Positions 1 through 6,238 of a stretch of 16,931 nucleotides of DNA are shown piece by piece. The position numbers and the translations under genes are program-made. The stretch is from assembly GCA_031259605.1 (NCBI GenBank), contig JAIRLE010000022.1, positions 1-16,931 on the forward strand, read 5' to 3'. The first letter of the stretch is position 1. Each line of letters starts with the position of its first letter. This DNA is from Zoogloeaceae bacterium (GTDB lineage: Bacteria > Pseudomonadota > Gammaproteobacteria > Burkholderiales > Rhodocyclaceae). The notes under the pieces are model-generated. The model worked only from the letters and a program-made list of their open reading frames with translations. It did no database searches and was not told where the DNA came from.

Positions 1-89
1 TCGCCCCGCCAGTGGCGCTCCAGGGCGAACTTGAGTTCACGGTTTTCTCCCATGCGCGGAAAACCAAGGATGTGCGTGCGTAAGGTCAT
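1..89 (-). CDS. metE: Cobalamin-independent methionine synthase MetE, N-terminal fragment (cut by window edge)
   Basis: Only the first 29 codons are present; the gene runs off the left edge. The start reads MTLRTHILGFPRMGENRELK, which matches the conserved MetE N-terminus (T.GFPR.G..RELK). MetE transfers a methyl group from 5-methyltetrahydropteroyl-triglutamate to homocysteine to make methionine, without vitamin B12, in the cytoplasm. The ATG at 87-89 is preceded by GGAG at a spacing of about 6 bases. The gene is divergent from the DUF2083-type regulator at 279, so the two share a control region. The 189-base gap looks too short and lacks the conserved boxes for a cobalamin riboswitch, and I see no clear MetR box. 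Recognition rests on this short but characteristic segment. Confidence 0.85.
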   Translation of the reverse strand, partial: MTLRTHILGFPRMGENRELKFALERHWRG

Positions 90-109
90 GAAAAACTCCA
101 TGAGGGTTG

Positions 110-147
110 AAGGCAAGAAAAATGACCGTCCGCGGGACGCTTGCCTT
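110..147 (-). promoter_or_regulatory. Nested stem-loop in the metE leader
   Basis: AAGGCAAG at 110-117 pairs perfectly with CTTGCCTT at 140-147. Inside it, CGTCC (127-131) pairs with GGACG (135-139) around a 3-base loop. In the metE transcript (minus strand) the inner hairpin is followed by TCATTTTT. The structure ends about 20 bases before the metE start codon, so it could affect metE mRNA stability, attenuation or translation. Function is inferred; only the pairing is seen. Confidence 0.5.
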
Positions 148-150
148 TTA

Positions 151-249
151 TTGCGGAAGTTCGCAATATACACATCCTTGGATCGTTTAAAAACACTGAA
201 ATGGCGTATTCTTGCGAAAGAATGCGTGATAATTTGCAAATTTTGCGAA
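151..249. promoter_or_regulatory. Cluster of TTGCRAA-type motifs between metE and the acyl-CoA-type regulator
   Basis: Four related motifs occur: TTGCGGAAGTTCGCAA (151-166, an inverted repeat), TTGCGAA (212-218, inside TTCTTGCGAAAGAA at 209-222), the perfect palindrome AATTTGCAAATT (231-242) and TTTGCGAA (242-249). A possible -10 for the regulator is GATAAT at 228-233, and one for metE is TATATT on the minus strand (165-170); no good -35 is visible for either. The motifs overlap these candidate promoters. Related RamB-type regulators are known to bind TTTGCAAA-like cores, so these are candidate operators of the adjacent regulator. Binding is inferred. Confidence 0.5.
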
Positions 250-278
250 TATCTGGTTGCCTCAATGGAGGGAAAAGA

Positions 279-1691
279 ATGCGAAAAAGTTTCATCGGCG
301 TGCGCTTAAAGCGTTTCCGCGAGGAGCGTGGCCTGACCCAGGTGGCGCTGGCGCGGGCGCTGGAACTCTCGCCCAGTTATCTCAACCAGTTGGAGCAGAA
401 CCAGCGACCGCTGACGGTCGCGGTGCTCTTGAAGCTCAATGCCGTGTTCGGTGTCGATGTCCAGCGGTTTTCCGAGGATGACGAAGTGCGTTTGCTGGCG
501 GGGCTGAAGGAGCTTTTCAGCGAAACGCTGGCGGAAGAAGCGGTGTCGCTTGCCGAAATGGAGGAAATGGCCGCCCACATGCCGGGAGTTGCCCGGATGC
601 TGATTCGCCTGGGGCAACGCCAGCGCGAAATCCAGGAACGTGAAACCGCGCTGGCGGTACGCCTGGGCGGCACGCCGCTCCCCAAACCCATGCCTTATGA
701 GGAAGTGCGCGACTTCTTTTATGACCGCCACAATTACATCGACGCCATCGACACCCTGGCCGAGCGCGCTTTCACGGCATGGAACCTCAAGGCCGGAAAT
801 CCGCAAGACGCCCTGGAAGCGCGCCTGCGCCAGCAACACGGCATTCACATCACGCGAAAAACCGCTTCCCCGGAAGAACAACAGGACGGCGCGTTGCGCG
901 CATTCGACCCCGAACAACGCGTCCTGAGCCTATCCGCCTACCTGCGCCCCGGCCAGATGGCCTTCCAGACGGCGACGCAACTGGCCTTCCTGGAAGCGGG
1001 CGACACCATTGCCGCCATCACCGGAGAAGCAAGGCTCTCCAGCGCCGAGGCGCGCCAGCTTCTGGGGATTGGCCTGGCCAACTATTTCGCCGGCGCCCTG
1101 ATCCTGCCCTACCGCATGTTCCTGGAGCGGGCCGAACGTTCGCGCTATGACATCGAGCGCCTGGCGCATGAATTCGGCGTGGGCTTCGAGACGGTATGCC
1201 ATCGGCTTTCCACGCTGCAACGTGCCGATATGCGCGGGGTTCCCTTCTTTTTTGTGCGGGTGGATCGCGCGGGCAATATTTCCAAGCGCCAGTCCGCCAC
1301 CGATTTTCACTTTTCGCGCATCGGCGGATCCTGTCCTTTGTGGAATCTCTACGAAACCTTCGGGCAGCCCGGCCGCATCCTCACGCAACTGGCCGCCATG
1401 CCCGATGGCCGCGCCTATCTGTGGGTCACGCGCGCCGTCTCGCATGGCCGTCCTGGCTACGACGCCCCGGTGAAGACCTTTGCCGTCGGCCTGGGCTGCG
1501 ACGTTCGCCATGCCGAGCGTCTCATCTACAGCCGCCGCCTCAACCTGAAGGAGCGCGAAAACTTCACCCCCATCGGTGTCGGCTGCAAGCTCTGCCCGCG
1601 CGAAAACTGCCTCCAGCGCGCCTTTCCCCCCATCGGCATGCCGCTCGCGATCGACGAAAACACCCGCCGGTTCGCGCCCTATGCGGCGTAG
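279..1691 (+). CDS. XRE-family transcriptional regulator with degenerate M78-like and DUF2083 domains (short-chain acyl-CoA regulator type)
   Basis: The predicted protein has 470 residues. A Cro/C1-type helix-turn-helix spans about residues 6-62 (RFREERGLTQVALARALELS, then SPSYLNQLEQNQRPLT). A central region of about 130-300 resembles the IrrE/M78 peptidase fold but lacks an HExxH zinc motif (QTATQLAFLE sits where it would be) and keeps ANYFAGALILPY. The C-terminal DUF2083-like part carries C352 and the cluster C436, C439, C444 (GCKLCPRENC, then LQRAFP). Relatives such as RamB and mycobacterial PrpR control acetate or propionate (methylcitrate, glyoxylate) genes in response to acyl-CoA. The start at 279 is chosen because GGAGGG lies 6 bases upstream and the HTH begins at once. 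An in-frame upstream ATG at 141 would add 46 unrelated residues. The gene is divergent from metE and convergent with murU. The target and ligand here are unknown. Confidence 0.88.
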   Translation: MRKSFIGVRLKRFREERGLTQVALARALELSPSYLNQLEQNQRPLTVAVLLKLNAVFGVDVQRFSEDDEVRLLAGLKELFSETLAEEAVSLAEMEEMAAHMPGVARMLIRLGQRQREIQERETALAVRLGGTPLPKPMPYEEVRDFFYDRHNYIDAIDTLAERAFTAWNLKAGNPQDALEARLRQQHGIHITRKTASPEEQQDGALRAFDPEQRVLSLSAYLRPGQMAFQTATQLAFLEAGDTIAAITGEARLSSAEARQLLGIGLANYFAGALILPYRMFLERAERSRYDIERLAHEFGVGFETVCHRLSTLQRADMRGVPFFFVRVDRAGNISKRQSATDFHFSRIGGSCPLWNLYETFGQPGRILTQLAAMPDGRAYLWVTRAVSHGRPGYDAPVKTFAVGLGCDVRHAERLIYSRRLNLKERENFTPIGVGCKLCPRENCLQRAFPPIGMPLAIDENTRRFAPYAA

Positions 1692-1708
1692 GGGACAGAG
1701 GACAGAGC

Positions 1709-1724
1709 GGTCGCTGGCGCGACC
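1709..1724 (+). terminator. Possible stem-loop after the regulator gene
   Basis: GGTCGC and GCGACC form a perfect 6-bp stem with a TGGC loop, 17 bases after the regulator's TAG stop. It is followed by TTCGTC rather than a real T-run, so intrinsic termination is only possible. Confidence 0.35.
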
Positions 1725-1760
1725 TTCGTCGCCGGAGATCAGGGGGCAGGCAAGACGCGC

Positions 1761-1803
1761 GAATTGCCCGGCATGGCGAGGACTCGCCGCGATCCGGGAA
1801 TTC
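1761..1803. repeat. Long imperfect palindrome between convergent regulator and murU genes
   Basis: Three nested stems line up: GAATT/AATTC (1761-1765 with 1799-1803), CCCGG/CCGGG (1767-1771 with 1794-1798) and GGCGAG/CTCGCC (1775-1780 with 1783-1788). Together they give about 16 paired bases interrupted by a one-base bulge and a small internal loop. The right arm reaches into the murU stop codon. Neither strand has a T-run next to it. It could act as a two-way transcript end or be a REP-like element. Confidence 0.5.
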
Positions 1804-2479
1804 AGCGCGGCGCAAGTTGGCGATCCAGTTCGTACAGGCGTTCCGGCGTGCCGACATCCATCCATTGGCCGCCGTGACGTTCGCCGCTGACATGTCCTCC
1901 GGCGGCAGCCTGGCGGAGCAGGGGCGCGAGTCTGGCGGGGCGGTCGGGATCGAGATGGGCGAAAATCTGCGGCGTATAGAGACCGATGCCGGCGAAGGTC
2001 AGGCGATCGCCGGCGGCGTTGCCGACCTTGCCGTTTTTGTCCAGGCTGAAATCGCCTTGCGGGTGATGCGCGGGGTTATCAACCAGCAGCAGATGCGCCC
2101 AGTGCTCATGCAGCGGCAGGGTGAGCGCCTGCGCCGGATCCCAGTCGCAGAAGATGTCGCCGTTCATCACCAGAAAAGGCTGCGCGCCCAGAAGCGGCAA
2201 GGCGCGGGCAATGCCGCCCGCCGTTTCCAGCGCGCCGGGCGGTTCGGGAGAATAGACGATTTTCAGGTTCCAGGCGTCGCCGTCGCCCAGCGCGCTCTGA
2301 ATCTGGCCGCCCAGATGCGAAACATTGATGATGACGTGCCGGAATCCGGCGGCGGACAGACGCTCGAGATGCCAGACAATCAGCGGTTTTCCGCCTGCCG
2401 GCAGAAGCGGCTTGGGGGTCGTGTCGCTCAAGGGACGCATCCGCTCGCCACGGCCTGCGGCCAGTATCATGGTTTTCAT
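1802..2479 (-). CDS. murU: N-acetylmuramate alpha-1-phosphate uridylyltransferase MurU
   Basis: The predicted protein has 225 residues, close to known MurU. It is a sugar-1-phosphate nucleotidyltransferase. The N-terminal signature LAAGRGERMRPL with PKPL (residues 6-25), the acceptor region ETAGGIARAL (85-94) and NGDIF with the metal-binding Asp at 108 are all visible. MurU converts MurNAc-alpha-1-phosphate plus UTP into UDP-MurNAc, the last step of the recycling route that bypasses de novo MurA/MurB. AmgK, encoded just upstream, supplies the substrate. The start is placed at MKTMILAAG, the usual MurU beginning; a longer frame starting at 2515 would translate repeat sequence. The leader up to the ATG is repeat copy A, which puts CGGAG 11 bases before the ATG. 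Other nucleotidyltransferases (RmlA or GlmU type) are less likely given the amgK neighbour. Confidence 0.9.
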   Translation of the reverse strand: MKTMILAAGRGERMRPLSDTTPKPLLPAGGKPLIVWHLERLSAAGFRHVIINVSHLGGQIQSALGDGDAWNLKIVYSPEPPGALETAGGIARALPLLGAQPFLVMNGDIFCDWDPAQALTLPLHEHWAHLLLVDNPAHHPQGDFSLDKNGKVGNAAGDRLTFAGIGLYTPQIFAHLDPDRPARLAPLLRQAAAGGHVSGERHGGQWMDVGTPERLYELDRQLAPR

Positions 2480-2627
2480 CGTAAAACCGACTCCGGTTTG
2501 AAACTCCGCCCGCAAGAAAGGCGCGAAAGCAGTATCCCCGGCCTGACGCAGCCATTCTCAAGGGGAGAGAAACCCTTTCCCAATGACGTTGGAGCGGCAT
2601 CCCTGAAGGGCTGCCGCTAATTTCTTG
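2477..2627 (-). repeat. Structured dispersed repeat, copy A (partly decayed), between amgK and murU
   Basis: This stretch aligns with 9490-9658. Shared blocks include CTCCGGTTTGAAAC, CCCCGGCCTGA, AGCCATTCTC, AGGGGAGAGAAACCC, TTCCCAATGACGTTGGA and CTGAAGGGCTGCCGCTAA. On the minus strand it contains AGCGGCA/TGCCGCT (7 bp) with an inner CCC/GGG stem and TTCA loop, and a TTCTC/GAGAA hairpin. Compared with copy B it keeps only one arm of the central hairpin. It fills nearly all of the 180-base gap between the amgK stop and the murU start. No open reading frame in it looks real. Confidence 0.8.
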
Positions 2628-2632
2628 CCGCT

Positions 2633-2647
2633 TCCGCCATTGGCGGA
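2633..2647 (-). terminator. Hairpin just after amgK stop
   Basis: TCCGCC and GGCGGA form a perfect 6-bp stem around ATT, 12 bases after the amgK stop on the minus strand. There is no T-run after it, so it may be a stabilising hairpin, a weak terminator or part of the adjoining repeat block. Confidence 0.3.
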
Positions 2648-2659
2648 TGACGTCGGAAA

Positions 2660-3685
2660 TCAGAAGGCCGATCCGCTTTGGGATCGGGTGTTCTCCAGCG
2701 CGTCAAACAGGTTCAGCAGGGGGGTCAGCGCATTGTAGCGGCTTGCCGTCTTTTTTGCATAGGCGACGAAACGCGGCAGGTCGGCAAGGTAATGCGCCTT
2801 GCCGTCGCGGTAGTTGAGGCGGCAGAAAATGCCCAGCACTTTCATGTGGCGCTGCAGCCCCATCCATTCATAATCCCGCCAGAAGTCGCCAAAATCGGCG
2901 GGCACGGGCAACGCCGCCGCCCGCGCTTTCTCCCAGTAGCGCACCACCCAGTCGAGTTCCCGCTCTTCTTCCCAGGAGATGAAGGCGTCGCGGAACAAGG
3001 AGACGACGTCGTAGGCGATGGGGCCGTATACCGCGTCCTGAAAATCCAGTACGCCCAGCGCAGGCGTGGGCGCGCTTTCCACCACCATCAGGTTCCTGGG
3101 CATGAAATCGCGGTGCACGAAAACCCTGGGTTGCGCCAGGGCGCTATCGATGATCTGCCGAAAAAGGGTTTGCAGCGACTGTTGCTGCGCCTCGGAAAGC
3201 GTTTTTCCCAGATGACGGGCGATGAACCAATCCGGGAACAGTTGCAATTCCCGCCGCAGCAATGCCGCGTCGCAAGGCGGCAGCACATGGGGACGGGAAG
3301 CAAGCTGCCAGCGCGTCAGCACATCGAGCGCCGGACGCATCAGGGCATCGGCGCATCCGGGTTCGGACTGGAGCGCGGCGAGCAATCCCGCGCGTCCCAG
3401 ATCGGAAAGCAGCAAAAAACCGTTTTCCAGGTCGGCGATTTCGATTTCCGGCACACAAATGCCCGCTTCGGCAAAAAGCCCGGCAACCTGGAGGAAGGGA
3501 CGGCAATCTTCCTTGTCCGGCGGCGCGTCCATGAGGATGCGCGTACCGCCGTCCGGCAGCGTGAGGCGAAAATAGCGGCGAAAGCTGGCGTCGGCGGAGG
3601 CGGGGGCAATGCCAATTTCCGCGCCGGGATAGCGCAAGGCGACATGCCGGGCGATCCATTGCCGGATTTGTTGGTTGCGGGACAT
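2660..3685 (-). CDS. amgK: N-acetylmuramate/N-acetylglucosamine kinase AmgK (APH family)
   Basis: The predicted protein has 341 residues, the usual AmgK length. It has the aminoglycoside-phosphotransferase fold: a catalytic loop HRDFMPRNLM (H191, D193, N198) and the metal motif LDFQDAVYGPIAYD (D214), with an N-lobe FRRYFRL segment near 35-41. AmgK phosphorylates the anomeric position of MurNAc (and GlcNAc) in the cytoplasm, feeding MurU for UDP-MurNAc recycling. The start MSRNQQIRQW at 3685 is chosen because homologs begin here and an upstream extension would run back across the lptD promoter and coding region. No strong Shine-Dalgarno sequence is visible. It is divergent from lptD and upstream of murU, but a repeat separates it from murU. 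The frame is intact. Confidence 0.9.
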   Translation of the reverse strand: MSRNQQIRQWIARHVALRYPGAEIGIAPASADASFRRYFRLTLPDGGTRILMDAPPDKEDCRPFLQVAGLFAEAGICVPEIEIADLENGFLLLSDLGRAGLLAALQSEPGCADALMRPALDVLTRWQLASRPHVLPPCDAALLRRELQLFPDWFIARHLGKTLSEAQQQSLQTLFRQIIDSALAQPRVFVHRDFMPRNLMVVESAPTPALGVLDFQDAVYGPIAYDVVSLFRDAFISWEEERELDWVVRYWEKARAAALPVPADFGDFWRDYEWMGLQRHMKVLGIFCRLNYRDGKAHYLADLPRFVAYAKKTASRYNALTPLLNLFDALENTRSQSGSAF

Positions 3686-3696
3686 GCAAGGCAGGG

Positions 3697-3725
3697 GTGC
3701 ATTCAGGTTAGAATGCACGATTTTA
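3697..3725 (-). promoter_or_regulatory. Perfect 8+8 dyad and candidate -10 of amgK
   Basis: GTGCATTC (3697-3704) and GAATGCAC (3711-3718) are perfect inverted repeats with a 6-base spacer, 11 bases upstream of the amgK start. Next to them, TAAAAT on the minus strand (3720-3725) could be the amgK -10, which would put the transcript start inside the dyad. It can be read as an operator or as a hairpin at the 5' end of the amgK mRNA. A -35 is not clear. Confidence 0.5.
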
Positions 3726-3782
3726 ACATCGGGACGGTCAGCGTCCGCCCTTTTATTCGATGTCGCGTCGTCCCGCCAGACC

Positions 3783-6233
3783 ATGAAACCAACGCATTGC
3801 CGCCCCATGGCGCTTGCCCTGTTCTGTCTCTTTGCCAAGGCGCAGATGGCGCAGGCGGCGGAGCCTGACGCGACCGCCGCCGCGCCGGAAGGCCGCGCGG
3901 CGCGGCGCGTGGAAGCGTCCGCCGGACTTTCCTCGCCACCGCCCGGAAACCGCGATACGCCCGCCGGCGGCGAAAACGAAGAATACCAGGCGGATGGCGC
4001 GGGGTCGGACCAGACCACGATCCTCGCCGATAAAATCAGCGGCCAGACGGACGAAATCACGCGCGCCACGGGCGATGTCCGCCTGCGTACCGATGACATC
4101 AGGATGTTCGCCGACAAGATGGATTACTATCCGCTGGAAGACGAAATCCGCGCCGCCGGTAATGTTCGCGTCGTCCAAGCGGGCGCGGAGGTCAGCGGGC
4201 CGTATCTGCAAATGAAAATCAGCGAGCGTATCGGCTATTTCGATAAGGCCAGCTACAAAATCAACCGTTTCATGGAACCTTCCAATGACAAACAGAATTA
4301 CCTGCCGGGACGAACGGAACCCTTGCCCGCGTTGCCGCCGCGCTTGAGCACCGGTTACGGACAGGCGAAACGCATCCATTTCGAAGGCGAAAACCAGTTT
4401 CGCGTCGAAAGCGGCACCTATTCCACCTGCAAGCCGGATGCGGCGGCAAGGCAGGACTGGTTTGCCAAAAGCAGCGACATCAAGCTCGATTACGACGAAA
4501 ACAACGGCGTGGCGCGCGACGCCACCGTGTATTTCAAGGATGTGCCCATCCTGTACGCGCCCTATCTTTCCTTCTCGCTCAACAATCAACGCAAGTCCGG
4601 CCTGCTTGCGCCGACCTTTTCTTCCTCTACGCGCACCGGACTGGATTTGTCCATTCCCTATTATTGGAACATCGCGCCCAATTACGACGCCACCATCGCG
4701 TCGCGCGTCATGAGCAAGCGCGGGCTGCAAGTTGGCGCGGAAGTTCGCTACAAGGACCATTACGCCGACAGCGAAGCGCATCTCGAATTTGTCCCCAGGG
4801 ACAAGATGTACGCCGGACGCCGCTACGCCTACGATCTCCGGCACACGCAAAACCTGGGCGGCGGCTTTTCCACCCGCATCGACTGGGGCGGCGTTTCCGA
4901 CGACGATTATTTCACCGACCTTTCCTCGCGCGTGGTGCAGACCTCGCAGCGGCAGATCACGCGCCAGTTCCGGTTGAACTACAGCCGCGACTGGTTTTCC
5001 GCCAGCCTGCGCACCCTGCGCTACCAGACCCTGAACCCGGACAACGACGACAGCGACTACTGGCTGGAGCAGCCTTACTTCCTTCAGCCGCAAGTGAGCC
5101 TCAAGACCAACCCCGTCGCCTTCGGGGCGCTGGAATTCGAGGCGGAAGGGCAATACACCCGATTTACGCATCCCACGCGGGAAGAAGGCGGACGCACGGT
5201 GTTTTATCCGCGGCTTGCCCTGCCGGTCATCCGTTCCGGCTATTACCTCATCCCCAAATTCGGCCTGCATGTGACGCGCTACCAACTGAACCAGCGCGCC
5301 GCCAATCAGCCGGAAAGCCTGCATCGCACCCTGCCGGTATTCAGCCTGGATGCGGGCATGACCTTCGAGCGCGAGGCCGCGCTTTTCGGCAACCGCTGGA
5401 CGCAGACCCTGGAACCCCGACTGTACTATCTGGATATTTCCCATGAGGATCAGAGCCGCTATCCGCTGTTCGATTCCAGTCTGGCGGACTTCAATTTCGC
5501 CCAGATTTTCAGCGAAAACCGTTTTTCCGGTTATGACCGCATCAATAACGCCAAACAATTGACGGCGGCGCTGACGACCCGGCTGATCGATCCAAGGACC
5601 GGCGGCGAGCGCCTCAAGGCGATGGTTGGGCAGCGGTACTATTTCGAGCCGCTCAAGGTTGGCCTGCCGGGAGAAACGCTGTATCACGACAAATACTCCG
5701 ATTTCCTCGCCGCCCTTTCCGGCCAGGTCGCACCCAAGACCTACGCCGATGTCGCGCTGGAATACAACATCAAGCACAGCACCACCGAGCGCGCCACCGT
5801 GAGCGCGCGCTATCATCCGGATCATGGCAAAGTCATTTCATTCGCCTATCGCTACAACCGCGGCATCAACTGGAGCACCCGCCAGCAGAATGTCGATAGC
5901 ACCGAGCAGATCGACATCGCCGGACAATGGCGGCTTTCTGGCCGCTGGTACGCCGTGGGCCGCTACAATTACGCCTTCGACGCCTCGCGCCTGGTCGAAG
6001 GCATTGCCGGTGTGGAATACAATGCCGGCTGCTGGGTTGCCCGCCTCGTTGCCCAACGGCTGGAAACCACTGCCGGATCGCCCAATACCAGCCTGTTCTT
6101 CCAGCTTGAACTGAACGATTTCGGACGTATCGGTGCCAATCCCATACAAATGCTGCGCCGCAGCGTACCGGGGTACACCACCATCAACGAATTGCCGGAA
6201 CTTTCTCCTGGCGAACTTCTCTCCAACGAGTAA
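3783..6233 (+). CDS. lptD: LPS-assembly protein LptD
   Basis: The predicted outer-membrane protein has 816 residues. A signal peptide (LALFCLFAKAQMAQA, likely cut near residue 25-26) is followed by a low-complexity linker, an OstA/LptA-like beta-jellyroll (about 77-160, with ILADKISGQTDEITRATGDV and MFADKMDYY) and a large C-terminal beta-barrel rich in alternating aromatic residues (about 230-780). With LptE, LptD forms the translocon that inserts LPS into the outer leaflet. The mature protein has only two cysteines, C216 (STCKPD) and C750 (AGCWVARL), at the positions expected for the inter-domain disulfide. The start at 3783 is chosen for the signal peptide; no clear ribosome site is seen. 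It is first in the lptD-surA-pdxA operon, five bases before surA. Confidence 0.95.
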   Translation: MKPTHCRPMALALFCLFAKAQMAQAAEPDATAAAPEGRAARRVEASAGLSSPPPGNRDTPAGGENEEYQADGAGSDQTTILADKISGQTDEITRATGDVRLRTDDIRMFADKMDYYPLEDEIRAAGNVRVVQAGAEVSGPYLQMKISERIGYFDKASYKINRFMEPSNDKQNYLPGRTEPLPALPPRLSTGYGQAKRIHFEGENQFRVESGTYSTCKPDAAARQDWFAKSSDIKLDYDENNGVARDATVYFKDVPILYAPYLSFSLNNQRKSGLLAPTFSSSTRTGLDLSIPYYWNIAPNYDATIASRVMSKRGLQVGAEVRYKDHYADSEAHLEFVPRDKMYAGRRYAYDLRHTQNLGGGFSTRIDWGGVSDDDYFTDLSSRVVQTSQRQITRQFRLNYSRDWFSASLRTLRYQTLNPDNDDSDYWLEQPYFLQPQVSLKTNPVAFGALEFEAEGQYTRFTHPTREEGGRTVFYPRLALPVIRSGYYLIPKFGLHVTRYQLNQRAANQPESLHRTLPVFSLDAGMTFEREAALFGNRWTQTLEPRLYYLDISHEDQSRYPLFDSSLADFNFAQIFSENRFSGYDRINNAKQLTAALTTRLIDPRTGGERLKAMVGQRYYFEPLKVGLPGETLYHDKYSDFLAALSGQVAPKTYADVALEYNIKHSTTERATVSARYHPDHGKVISFAYRYNRGINWSTRQQNVDSTEQIDIAGQWRLSGRWYAVGRYNYAFDASRLVEGIAGVEYNAGCWVARLVAQRLETTAGSPNTSLFFQLELNDFGRIGANPIQMLRRSVPGYTTINELPELSPGELLSNE

Positions 6234-6238
6234 CCCTC

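Noticed and set aside
90..278. Cobalamin or SAM riboswitch upstream of metE
   Set aside because: The gap lacks the conserved boxes, and a cobalamin riboswitch would need most of the space; only a simple nested hairpin is seen.
1196..2620. Plus-strand open frame of 474 codons spanning the end of the regulator gene and the murU complement
   Set aside because: It crosses two supported genes in the wrong frame or strand and is Arg/Ala-rich without a domain.
3753..5825. Long minus-strand open frame of 690 codons opposite lptD
   Set aside because: It is antisense to a clear LptD gene with signal peptide and barrel; its product shows no recognisable domain and reflects high GC codon bias.
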